From Coriobacteriia bacterium (GTDB taxonomy: Bacteria > Actinomycetota > Coriobacteriia > Anaerosomatales > Anaerosomataceae): a DNA stretch of 43,371 nt. The stretch spans positions 1-43,371 of the forward strand of contig JAFGUS010000048.1 of the NCBI GenBank assembly GCA_016938395.1. Direction: 5' to 3'. Positions 24,059-31,967 of this stretch are shown here, one piece after another (position 1 is the stretch's first letter; the number at the start of each line of letters is the position of its first letter). The position numbers and the translations under genes are program-made. The notes under the pieces were generated by a model, which had not been told where the DNA came from, searched no databases, and saw only the letters and a list, made by a program, of their open reading frames with translations.

Positions 24059-24867
24059 GCAAGATCGTCTTCGAGCGCCCGCATTCGCTGACCGACGCCC
24101 AGTTCTCGTACTGCCCCGGCTGCACGCACGGCATCGTCCACCGCCTCGTCGCGGAGACGATGGACGAGCTCGGTATCGAGGGCACGACCGTCGGCGTCGC
24201 CCCGGTGGGTTGCTCCGTGCTCGCCTACGAGTTCTTCGGTTGCGACATGGTCCAGGCCGCGCACGGTCGCGCTCCGGCGGTGGCGACCGCGCTCAAGCGC
24301 GCGCTCCCCGAGAACGTCGTCTTCGCCTACCAGGGCGACGGCGACCTCGCCTCGATCGGTATGGCCGAGACGGTGCATGCCGCCACCCGTGGTGAGAAGA
24401 TCACCATCATCTTCATCAACAACGCCATCTACGGCATGACCGGCGGGCAGCTCGCCCCGACGTCGCTGCCCGACCAGGTGACACAGACGAGCCCGTACGG
24501 GCGCGACGTGAACGAGGCCGGCTTCCCGATCCGCGTGGTCGAGATGCTCTCCACGCTCGACGGCGTCGCGCTTGCGCAGCGGGTCACGGTGGACACGCCC
24601 AAGAACGTGCGGGCGGCCAAGCGGGCCATCAAGAAGGCCTTCGAGTACCAGGTCGAGGGCGTTGGCTACACCATCATCGAGGTGGTTTCGACCTGCCCCA
24701 CCAACTGGGGTCTCTCGCCGGTCGATGCACTGCAGTGGGTGCGCGACAACATGCTGCCGTACTACCCGCCGGGCGTGTACAAGGACGTCAAGGCCGACGG
24801 CTTCGCCAACGTGGCCGAGGCCGCCGCCGCGCGCGCACTCGAGCTTGCCGGGGGAGGCGAGGTCTGA
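24055..24867 (+). CDS. 2-oxoacid:ferredoxin oxidoreductase beta subunit (thiamine diphosphate)
   Basis: A 270-residue beta subunit. CPGCTHGIVHRLV (20-32) holds two cysteines, and the thiamine-diphosphate motif is GDGDLASIGMAE with the later INNAIYGMTGGQ. In this family it holds thiamine diphosphate and usually a [4Fe-4S] cluster. Together with the alpha chain it forms the catalytic core that decarboxylates the 2-oxo acid and transfers the acyl unit to CoA. The 1-bp overlap with the gamma gene (TGATG) indicates one transcript and coupled translation. Confidence 0.92.
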   Translation: MSKIVFERPHSLTDAQFSYCPGCTHGIVHRLVAETMDELGIEGTTVGVAPVGCSVLAYEFFGCDMVQAAHGRAPAVATALKRALPENVVFAYQGDGDLASIGMAETVHAATRGEKITIIFINNAIYGMTGGQLAPTSLPDQVTQTSPYGRDVNEAGFPIRVVEMLSTLDGVALAQRVTVDTPKNVRAAKRAIKKAFEYQVEGVGYTIIEVVSTCPTNWGLSPVDALQWVRDNMLPYYPPGVYKDVKADGFANVAEAAAARALELAGGGEV

Positions 24868-25457
24868 TGGCTGCGTCCCTCAACATGCTGCTCGCCGGCT
24901 TCGGCGGTCAGGGCATCCTCTTCGCGGGGAAACTCATCGCCTATGCGGGCCTCATCGAAGGTCGCGAGCTCTCGTGGCTTCCGTCGTACGGGCCGGAGAT
25001 GCGTGGTGGCACCGCCAACTGCAGCGTTTGCCTCTCCGACGAACCGATCGGCTCGCCGCTCGTGCTCGAGCCCGACGTGCTCGTGGCGATGAACCAGCCC
25101 TCGCTCGACAAGTTCATCGACTCGGTGGTTCCGGGCGGCAAGGTCATCATCGACTCCACGATGTGCCAGCGTCTGCCCGAACGCGACGACGTGGATATCT
25201 TCCCGGTGCCCGCCACCCAGCTCGCCGAGGACAACGGCCTCAAGGGTCTGGCGAGCGTCATCCTCATCGGCAAGCTGCTTCGCGAGATCGGGTTCTGCGA
25301 TCCGCGCACGCTCGACGAGGCGATCGTAAAGAGTGTCCCGCCCAAGAAGGCGCACCTGCTGCCGAAGAACCGCAAGGCGTTCGAGATAGGCATGCTCAAC
25401 GAGGACGGCGAATCGGTGCCCGTCTGCTCGCTGCCGGAGGACTGGTCGGTCGAGTAG
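24867..25457 (+). CDS. 2-oxoacid:ferredoxin oxidoreductase gamma subunit
   Basis: A 196-residue gamma subunit: LLAGFGGQGILFAGKLIAYAG, then SYGPEMRGGTANCSV (about 48-62) and a C-terminal tail, all typical of KorC/VorC/PorG proteins. It completes the four-subunit complex and is believed to help in CoA binding and assembly. The ATG at 24867 shares one base with the beta gene's stop codon. The XRE-cupin regulator of module 2 begins 30 bases after its stop, so the regulator and the following CoA synthetase may be read from the same transcript. Confidence 0.92.
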   Translation: MAASLNMLLAGFGGQGILFAGKLIAYAGLIEGRELSWLPSYGPEMRGGTANCSVCLSDEPIGSPLVLEPDVLVAMNQPSLDKFIDSVVPGGKVIIDSTMCQRLPERDDVDIFPVPATQLAEDNGLKGLASVILIGKLLREIGFCDPRTLDEAIVKSVPPKKAHLLPKNRKAFEIGMLNEDGESVPVCSLPEDWSVE

Positions 25458-25487
25458 CGGGCAGGACGCCGGGGTGAGGAGTGGTAC

Positions 25488-26039
25488 ATGACCACGCAGT
25501 TCAAAGACATCGGGCTGAGGATCAAAGGCCTGCGCGAATCGTGTGATATCTCGCGCGAGCAGATGGCGACCGATCTCGGCATCGACCCGGATACCTACAT
25601 CGCCTACGAGGAGACCGGTACGGACGTGCCGATCTCGGCCATCTTCCATATGGCGAGCAAGTTCGGGGTCGACCTCACCGAGATCCTCACGGGCATCCCC
25701 GCCCGGCTCGACACCTTCCAGGTGGTCAAGGCCGGTACGGGCCGCACGGTGGACCGCTATCCCGGCTACAACTACGAGGATCTCGCCTGGGGCTTCAACC
25801 ACAAGATCATGCAGCCCCTGCTGGTGACGCTCGATCCCTCCGATGAGCCCGCCGAACTTGTGACGCACCGCGGCCAGGAGTTCAACCTCGTGCTCAAAGG
25901 GAAGGTCATCGTCACGTTCGACGACCGGACGCTCGTCCTCGAGGAGGGCGACAGCATCTACTTCAACCCGAACCACCCGCACGGGCAGAAGTGCGGCGGC
26001 GACGAGCCGGCGCAGTTCGTGACCGTCATCGTCGAGTAG
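25488..26039 (+). CDS. XRE-family regulator with C-terminal cupin (module 2)
   Basis: A 183-residue homologue of the regulator at 19710. Residues 8-65 form the helix-turn-helix (GLRIKGLRESCDISREQMATDLG and FGVDLTEILTGI). Residues 105-180 form the cupin, with THRGQEFNLVLKGKV and GDSIYFNPNHPHGQ, where His, Glu and the HPH histidines could bind a metal. Its gene follows the oxidoreductase operon by 30 bases and precedes a CoA synthetase gene by 8 bases. It probably responds to an acid or acyl-CoA of this pathway (inference). The ATG follows GGTGAGGAG. Confidence 0.9.
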   Translation: MTTQFKDIGLRIKGLRESCDISREQMATDLGIDPDTYIAYEETGTDVPISAIFHMASKFGVDLTEILTGIPARLDTFQVVKAGTGRTVDRYPGYNYEDLAWGFNHKIMQPLLVTLDPSDEPAELVTHRGQEFNLVLKGKVIVTFDDRTLVLEEGDSIYFNPNHPHGQKCGGDEPAQFVTVIVE

Positions 26040-26047
26040 GATCGCGC

Positions 26048-27721
26048 ATGGACCACGTCATCTCCCGCTACTGCCCCGACCTCGAATTCGATTCATACGA
26101 GGATTTCGTCGAGAACTTCCGCGTCGAACCCACCGCCGACTTCAACTTCGGCTACGACGTCGTGGACGAATGGGCGCGCGTGGAGCCCCAGAAGCGTGCG
26201 CTTGTGTGGTGCGACGACGATGGCGCCGAGCGCACGTTCACGTTCGCGGAGGTCGCACGGCTCTCCAACCGCATGGCCAATGCGTTCAGTGACCTCGGCA
26301 TCGGCAAGGGTGACGTGGTCATGCTGGTGCTGCGGCGCCGCTGGGAGTATTGGATCACCGCTGTGGCGCTGCACAAGATCGGCGCGATCCTGATCCCCGG
26401 CTCGGTGCAGCTCACAACCAAGGACCTCGCCTACCGGGCCAAGAGTGCCGCCGTGAAGATGTTGGTCTGCGTGGACGACGATTACGTGATCTCGCAGGTG
26501 GATGGCGCACGCGGGGACGCACCGACGATCGCGACCTGTGTCGTCACGGGTCCGGCGCGCGATGGCTGGCTGTCGTTCAGCGAGCTGCTGGAGGCGCACA
26601 GCGACGAGTGGGCGCGCCCCACCGGCGACGCCGCGGCCGGCGGTCGCGATACCATGCTCATCTACTTCACCTCGGGCACGACCGGCCTGGCCAAGATGGT
26701 CATGCACGACTTCCTGCACCCGCTCGGTCACATCATCACCGCCCGGTACTGGCAGCAGGTGCGCGAGAACGAGCTCCACTTCACCGTTTCGGACTCGGGC
26801 TGGGCCAAGTTCGGGTGGGGGAAGATTTACGGCCAGTGGATCTGCGGCGCCACGATCCTCGGCTACGACATGAAGAAGTTCGTCGCGGCCACACTCATGC
26901 GGAAGGTGCAGGACTACCGCGTCCACACGTTCTGTGTGCCGCCCACGATGTACCGGTTCATGCTGCAGGAGGATGTTTCGGCGTACGACTTCTCGAGCGT
27001 GAAGACCTTCGCCACCGCCGGCGAGCCGCTCAACCCCGAGGTCACCAAGCAGTGGGAGCAGTTCACCGGCAAGAAGATCCGCGAGGGCTTCGGGCAGACC
27101 GAGGGCCCGGTGCTCGTGGCGACGTTCCCGTGGGTGGAGCCGCGTCCCGGCTCGATGGGCAAGCCGTCACCGCTGCTCAACATGAAGCTCCTGACCGAGG
27201 ACGGTGTTGAGGCCGAGGACGGTGAAGAGGGCACCATCTGCGTGACCGGACTCAAAGACGCGTACCCTCCCGGCTTGTTCGTGGGCTACTACCACGACCC
27301 CGCGATGACCGAGGCGGCCGTGGGCGGGGAGTACTACGACACCATGGACGTGGCCTGGCGGGATCCGGACGGCTACTACTACTTCGTGGGCCGCAATGAC
27401 GACGTCATCAAGTGCTCGGGCTATCGCATCGGGCCGTTCGAGGTGGAGAGCGCGCTCATCGAGCATCCCGCCGTGGTCGAGTGCGCCGTGACCGCGGCGC
27501 CCGACCCAGTGCGCGGCCTGGTGGTGAAGGCCACGATCGTGCTTGCCAGGGGTTGGAGCGGGTCGCCGGAACTCGCCAAGGAACTCCAGGACCACGTTAA
27601 GAAGACGACCGCGCCGTACAAGTACCCACGCATCGTCGAGTTCGTGGACGAGCTCCCGAAGACGCTCGGCGGCAAGATCAAGCGAAAGCAGATACGGCAC
27701 GCGGATGGCGTGGAGGGCTAG
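26048..27721 (+). CDS. AMP-forming acyl-CoA synthetase (module 2)
   Basis: A 557-residue adenylate-forming CoA synthetase, homologous to that at 17908 along its length. Motifs are YFTSGTTGLAKMVMH (206-220), the EGFGQTEGP segment, GRNDDVIKCSGYRIGPFEVE and the catalytic Lys543 in PKTLGGKI. The usual YxTGD motif reads YDTMD here, where Gly is replaced by Met while the Asp is kept. The short region before the phosphate loop lacks the insert seen in module 1. It should activate an organic acid, or run in reverse as part of acid excretion. The ATG at 26048 lies 8 bases after the regulator gene, and its stop TAG overlaps the convergent HD-GYP stop within CTAG. Confidence 0.9.
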   Translation: MDHVISRYCPDLEFDSYEDFVENFRVEPTADFNFGYDVVDEWARVEPQKRALVWCDDDGAERTFTFAEVARLSNRMANAFSDLGIGKGDVVMLVLRRRWEYWITAVALHKIGAILIPGSVQLTTKDLAYRAKSAAVKMLVCVDDDYVISQVDGARGDAPTIATCVVTGPARDGWLSFSELLEAHSDEWARPTGDAAAGGRDTMLIYFTSGTTGLAKMVMHDFLHPLGHIITARYWQQVRENELHFTVSDSGWAKFGWGKIYGQWICGATILGYDMKKFVAATLMRKVQDYRVHTFCVPPTMYRFMLQEDVSAYDFSSVKTFATAGEPLNPEVTKQWEQFTGKKIREGFGQTEGPVLVATFPWVEPRPGSMGKPSPLLNMKLLTEDGVEAEDGEEGTICVTGLKDAYPPGLFVGYYHDPAMTEAAVGGEYYDTMDVAWRDPDGYYYFVGRNDDVIKCSGYRIGPFEVESALIEHPAVVECAVTAAPDPVRGLVVKATIVLARGWSGSPELAKELQDHVKKTTAPYKYPRIVEFVDELPKTLGGKIKRKQIRHADGVEG

Positions 27722-28680
27722 GACGGCACCGTGCGCTGAGTGCCGCGAGCGTTGTGGTCTCCGATCGTGACGGTGCCGTCGTCCAGGAGCGCCACGAACG
27801 CGTCGACCACTCCGGGGTCGAACTGGCGGCCGCGTTCCTCCAGTAGCACCATTCGTGCGGTCTCGAGCGAAATGCCCTCCCGGTACGGACGGTCGCTCGT
27901 CATCGCGTCAAACGCATCAGCGACCGCCAGCACGCGGGCCTCGAGCGGGATCTCCTCTGCGGCGAGCCTGTCCGGATAGCCTGCACCGTCCCATCGCTCG
28001 TGGTGATGGCGCACGCCGGGCACGAGGTCGGCGAGGACGGGTATGCCTCCGATGATCTCGGCGCTCACCTGCGCATGTCGCTTGATCTCCGCATACTCGT
28101 CCGCATCCAAGGAGGCGGGCTTGAGCAGGATGGCGTCCGCGATGGCGATCTTGCCGATGTCGTGAAGGAGGGCCGCCTGCTCGATCCTGCTGAGTCGGTC
28201 GTGCAGGTCGAGGTGTTCGCCGATGGCCACCGCGTAGTCCGCCACGTGCAGTGAGTGGAGCGCCGTGTAGTGGTCGCGTGCATCCACGGCCGCAGTGAGC
28301 GACTGGAACACGTTCACCCGGTAACCACTCAACTCCTCGAGCGACGCGGCAAGGCGGGTGCTCAGCTCCGTGACCGATGCGCGTGCACGCTCGGCACGTT
28401 CGGCCTCGCTACGGCTGTACAGTCCGTGCATCGCGTAGAGCACGAGGGGCAGGAACAGTGTCTGCGCGTAGTCCTCGGTGAGGTCCTCGGCACCCTGGGA
28501 GGGGAACCACATCATCGCGTGGTACAGACTGACCGCAGTCATGATGCCCATCGCTGCGATGAGGAGCAGGGCGAGTCTGCGGTTGGCGGCGTTGCGCGAA
28601 CCGACCACGACCACGACGGAGGCGATCAGGGTCACCCCGAAGCCGAGTGTGGCGACGATGTCGAAGGCGCGGATCATCAC
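27718..28680 (-). CDS. Membrane-bound HD-GYP phosphodiesterase
   Basis: A 320-residue protein with three N-terminal membrane helices (about 7-27, 36-58 and 73-88), a short coiled linker (90-115) and an HD-GYP domain (about 125-300). The metal-site residues are in LLHDIGKI (His173, Asp174) and HHHERWDGAGYPDRL (GYP at 234-236). Such domains hydrolyse cyclic di-GMP and related dinucleotides, and the membrane part may sense an envelope cue. The start is GTG at 28680, overlapping the preceding stop by 4 bp, or ATG at 28677. It is co-transcribed with the small membrane protein gene. Confidence 0.9.
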   Translation of the reverse strand: MMIRAFDIVATLGFGVTLIASVVVVVGSRNAANRRLALLLIAAMGIMTAVSLYHAMMWFPSQGAEDLTEDYAQTLFLPLVLYAMHGLYSRSEAERAERARASVTELSTRLAASLEELSGYRVNVFQSLTAAVDARDHYTALHSLHVADYAVAIGEHLDLHDRLSRIEQAALLHDIGKIAIADAILLKPASLDADEYAEIKRHAQVSAEIIGGIPVLADLVPGVRHHHERWDGAGYPDRLAAEEIPLEARVLAVADAFDAMTSDRPYREGISLETARMVLLEERGRQFDPGVVDAFVALLDDGTVTIGDHNARGTQRTVPS

Positions 28681-28961
28681 GCGTCCTCGTCGCCGGTGTC
28701 AGCGTGAGCGTAGAGCACCGTGACACCCAGCGTCGCGAAACACGCGCCTCCCACGGCGTACAGGAGATGCTCGAGATTGTTCAGGAGGTCGGGGGCGACG
28801 AAGCTCTCGAACACGGTGGCCGCGTACGCTCCCAGAATCGCGGAGAGCCCCACGGCGAGAAGAGGCTTGCGGGGTAGACTGATGCGGCGATAGGTCCAGA
28901 CGACCACGGGTACGAGCGCGATAGCGAGTACCAGGGAGATGATCTCGCTCTGTTGGGCCAC
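28677..28961 (-). CDS. Small three-helix membrane protein upstream of HD-GYP gene
   Basis: A 94-residue protein with hydrophobic segments at about 8-24, 34-52 and 64-84, and an acidic tail (DTGDEDA). I do not recognise the family. Its stop codon overlaps the start of the HD-GYP gene, so the two proteins are made together and may form a membrane complex, the small protein acting as a sensor or stabiliser (inference). The start is an ATG at 28961; the upstream DNA is divergent from the CapA gene. Confidence 0.7.
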   Translation of the reverse strand: MAQQSEIISLVLAIALVPVVVWTYRRISLPRKPLLAVGLSAILGAYAATVFESFVAPDLLNNLEHLLYAVGGACFATLGVTVLYAHADTGDEDA

Positions 28962-29062
28962 TGTGCCCCCTCTGGAGCGGGTTTGTGGGCATCGGTCGGT
29001 GGATCGCGCCGCTCGGTTCGAGTATAGCCGACGTCCGGCGTGCGTTTTGCAGGACCGCCCCG

Positions 29063-29068
29063 TAGAAT
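29063..29068 (+). promoter_or_regulatory. Candidate -10 box (TAGAAT) for the CapA-family gene
   Basis: TAGAAT matches TATAAT at five positions and lies 46 bases before the GTG at 29115. A GTG at 29082 would leave an untranslated leader of only about seven bases, which favours the later start. No good -35 box is seen. Confidence 0.4.
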
Positions 29069-29114
29069 GTTGTGACCGTTCGTGGCTGCATCCTCACCGG
29101 ACAGAGAGCCCGTC

Positions 29115-30374
29115 GTGCGAGCAATCAAGACCATAGGGATACTGTTCGCCGTCGTGCTTGCTACGGCCGCGGTCACCGTTGCGGGCCTCGTCTGGCTTCC
29201 CGGCACCCTCGTGCCGGACGCGTCGGCCACGACCTCCGCGGCTCTCTGGCCCGAGGCGACAGCGGAGCGTGCCGTCGTGCAGCCCCTGCCGCCTGTCGAG
29301 CGGTTCACCATCCTCGCGGTGGGCGATCTCATGGCACACACACCGCAACTCACCTCGGCCAGGACCGCTGACGGCTATGACTTCGAGCCATGCTTCGAGC
29401 CGGTCGCATCACGCATCGCCGAGGCGGACCTCGCGATCGGCAATCTCGAGACCACACTGTCCGGGCCGGAGCGCGGCTACACCGGTTACCCGATGTTCAA
29501 CACACCTGATACGTTCGCCGAGGCGCTCGTGGGTGCCGGATTCGATGTGCTCACCACCGCCAACAACCACACGCTCGACCGCGGTCCGGCAGGCCTCACG
29601 CGCACGCTGGACGTGCTCGACGGACTCGGCGCGCAGCACACGGGTACCGCGCGGACCGCCGAGGAAGCGGAACGCGTCCTGATGGTGGATGTCGGTGAGG
29701 CCAGGGTGGCCGTCCTCGCCTACACCTACGGCATGAACGGGTTCACCGCACCTGCGGACAAGAAGTGGATGGTGAACACGATAGACACCGTGAGGATGGC
29801 GGCGGATGTCGCGCGGGCCCGGGAGCTCGAGCCCGATCTCGTGATCGTCAGTATCCACAACGGCGTCGAGTACCAGCGCCAGCCTTCCGAGTCCCAGAAG
29901 CGCGTGGAGACGGCGATGCTCGAAGCGGGCGCGGACGTGGTGCTCGGCAGCCACCCGCACGTCATCCAGCCGATGGAGACTGTGGAGTTGACGGGGAAAG
30001 ACGGCTCGACACGCACGGGGTTCATCATCCATTCGCTCGGCAACTTCATCTCCAACCAGCGCGAGCGGTACCGCAACACGGGCCTGCTGCTGAGTCTCGG
30101 TTTCGAGAAGGACCTCAGGAGCGGTATCACCACGCTGGTATCCGCGGAGTACGTCCCGGTGTGGGTCGATGACACCGACGAGGACGGCAAGCTGCACCGT
30201 GTGCTGCCGATCGGCGATGTACTCGCCGACGTGGCGTACCCCGGTGTGGATACCGTCGACCGGACGCGCATCCAGCAGGCGTGGGATGACACGACCTCGC
30301 ACCTCGGCGGCAGCACGAGCGCGGCGGCCGACCCTGCGGGCATGCGGTTCTACGATGCGGGGGCATCGCAGTAG
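29115..30374 (+). CDS. CapA-family metallophosphatase-like surface protein
   Basis: A 419-residue membrane-anchored or secreted protein. The N-terminal stretch MRAIKTIGILFAVVLATAAV is a signal or anchor segment. The core is the CapA/PgsA fold: ILAVGDLMAHTP, AIGNLETTLSG, TANNHTLDRG, VSIHNGVEYQ and LGSHPHVIQPME. These hold the Asp, Asn and His residues of a calcineurin-like metal site. CapA proteins are linked to poly-gamma-glutamate synthesis, but no capB/capC genes are visible, so this may act on another envelope polymer. I prefer GTG 29115 (GGACAGAGAG upstream) to GTG 29082, which would add 11 residues and has no ribosome site. Confidence 0.85.
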   Translation: MRAIKTIGILFAVVLATAAVTVAGLVWLPGTLVPDASATTSAALWPEATAERAVVQPLPPVERFTILAVGDLMAHTPQLTSARTADGYDFEPCFEPVASRIAEADLAIGNLETTLSGPERGYTGYPMFNTPDTFAEALVGAGFDVLTTANNHTLDRGPAGLTRTLDVLDGLGAQHTGTARTAEEAERVLMVDVGEARVAVLAYTYGMNGFTAPADKKWMVNTIDTVRMAADVARARELEPDLVIVSIHNGVEYQRQPSESQKRVETAMLEAGADVVLGSHPHVIQPMETVELTGKDGSTRTGFIIHSLGNFISNQRERYRNTGLLLSLGFEKDLRSGITTLVSAEYVPVWVDDTDEDGKLHRVLPIGDVLADVAYPGVDTVDRTRIQQAWDDTTSHLGGSTSAAADPAGMRFYDAGASQ

Positions 30375-30403
30375 CAGGTGCGCGCGGCCGGAAGCCGTGG
30401 GAC

Positions 30404-31234
30404 CTAGCGTTCTCCGCCGCGGTCTGGTTCCGGCCCGAAGCGATGCCCGCGGTCAGCGGCATCGATCGCGGTCATGTCCTCGGGGGTGAGCGTGAAGTCG
30501 AACACCGCGCCGTTCTCGGCGATGCGCTCGCGATGCACCGACTTGGGAATCGTGACCACGCCGTGCTGCAGCAGCCAGCGGAGCGCCACCTGCGCCGGAC
30601 TCTTGCCATGGTTTCCGGCGACAGCCACGAGCGCCGGTTCCTCGGCCACGCGGCCCTTCATGAGCGGGGCCCACGCCTCGACGACGATATCGTGCGCCTG
30701 GCAGTACGACCTCAGCGACGGTTGCTGGAGCCAGGGGTGCAGTTCGTACTGGTCCACCATCGGAGCGATGTCGGCATAGCCGAGGATCTCTTCCAGGTGA
30801 TGCTCGAGGTGGTTGCATACGCCGATCGCCCGCACTGCGCCCTCGGCATAGAGGCGTTCTAGCGCACGCCAGGTCTCAGGGGTCTCGGCACGCGGCCAGT
30901 GCACGAGGTAGAGGTCGAGGTAGTCGGTGCCGAGCCGCTCGAGGCTGCGTGTGAACGCGGCGAGCGTGTGCTCGTACCCCTGCTCGTCGTTCCAGACCTT
31001 GCTTGTGAGGAATATCTCGCCACGAGGCACGCCGGCTGCGGCGATCGCCCGACCGATGCCCTCCTCGTTCCCGTAGAGTGACGCTGTGTCGATGCTACGG
31101 TACCCCAGCTCAAGCGCTGCGGTCACCGCGCCCTCCACGTCGCCCCCCTCGGCCGATTTGTACGTGCCGAGGCCGAGCCGCGGCATCTCCACGCCGTTGG
31201 CAAGCCTGACGGTATCGTCGAGTCCAGTGAGCAT
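30404..31234 (-). CDS. Aldo/keto reductase
   Basis: A 276-residue NADPH-dependent oxidoreductase of the aldo/keto reductase superfamily, of the 2,5-diketogluconate reductase type. The tetrad is Asp49, Tyr54, Lys79 and His112, seen in RSIDTASLYGNEEGIG, TSKVWN and LVHWP. NADPH contacts lie in the IPKSVHRERI stretch near the C-terminus. It reduces a carbonyl compound; the natural substrate is unknown. The ATG at 31234 follows AAGGAGGTGA, one of the strongest ribosome sites here. It is convergent with the CapA-type gene 29 bases away. Confidence 0.92.
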   Translation of the reverse strand: MLTGLDDTVRLANGVEMPRLGLGTYKSAEGGDVEGAVTAALELGYRSIDTASLYGNEEGIGRAIAAAGVPRGEIFLTSKVWNDEQGYEHTLAAFTRSLERLGTDYLDLYLVHWPRAETPETWRALERLYAEGAVRAIGVCNHLEHHLEEILGYADIAPMVDQYELHPWLQQPSLRSYCQAHDIVVEAWAPLMKGRVAEEPALVAVAGNHGKSPAQVALRWLLQHGVVTIPKSVHRERIAENGAVFDFTLTPEDMTAIDAADRGHRFGPEPDRGGER

Positions 31235-31343
31235 CTCGTCACCTCCTTGTCTCATGATACCCGTCTGTCATGACGTGGTCCGGCGTCCGGCGCCTCTTGG
31301 GAATACATGTTGGTGGACATCGGACGTCGAGGAGGTGGGAGCG

Positions 31344-31967
31344 ATGTTCACCGACAGGCACGACGCGGGTCACCGACTGTCAGACGCACTCAGGGACCGG
31401 CAGCCCGTGAGCGAGCTCGTCCTGGGTATCCCACGTGGTGGCGTGATAGTGGCCGCCGAGGTGGCGCGCTCTCTCGGCCACGAGCTCGATATCGAGGTCG
31501 TGCGGAAGATCGGGGCGCCGGGCGACCCGGAGTACGCGATCGCGGCGGTGGACGCCGACGGCGAGATCATCGGAGGTGAGGGACTCTCAGCGGATGCCGC
31601 GTACCTGCGGAGGGCCGCCGCAGAAGCGGGAGAGGAGATCCGCCGACGCCTCGTGGCGTACCGGGGTGACCATCCCGCACCACGCGTGGCCGGACGGTCG
31701 GTCCTGCTGGTGGACGATGGGGTCGCCACGGGCTTCACGCTGCTCGCTGCCGTGCGCTCCTTGCGCAGGAGGGGCGCGGCTCACATCACCGCTGCGACAC
31801 CTGTCGCATCGACGGCCGCCGAGCGAGAGCTGAGCCGGGTCGCCGACGACGTGGTGGCCCTCTGGGTGGACCCTCACCTGCGAGCGATCAGTCAGTACTA
31901 CACGCGATTCGCACAGGTGTCCGATGAGGAGGTCGTTGACGCGCTGCGCAGTGTGTGGCAGGCCTAG
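31344..31967 (+). CDS. Phosphoribosyltransferase-fold protein
   Basis: A 207-residue type I phosphoribosyltransferase. The PRPP-binding loop is VLLVDDGVATGFT (120-132), preceded by VLGIPRGGVIVAAEVA (26-41). Proteins of this group, often annotated simply as phosphoribosyltransferases, have a broad insertion and an unsettled substrate; their genes are commonly found near stress or hydrolase genes. The ATG at 31344 is supported by GAGGAGGTGGGAG. Its stop TAG overlaps the PknB stop inside CTAG on the other strand. Confidence 0.85.
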   Translation: MFTDRHDAGHRLSDALRDRQPVSELVLGIPRGGVIVAAEVARSLGHELDIEVVRKIGAPGDPEYAIAAVDADGEIIGGEGLSADAAYLRRAAAEAGEEIRRRLVAYRGDHPAPRVAGRSVLLVDDGVATGFTLLAAVRSLRRRGAAHITAATPVASTAAERELSRVADDVVALWVDPHLRAISQYYTRFAQVSDEEVVDALRSVWQA

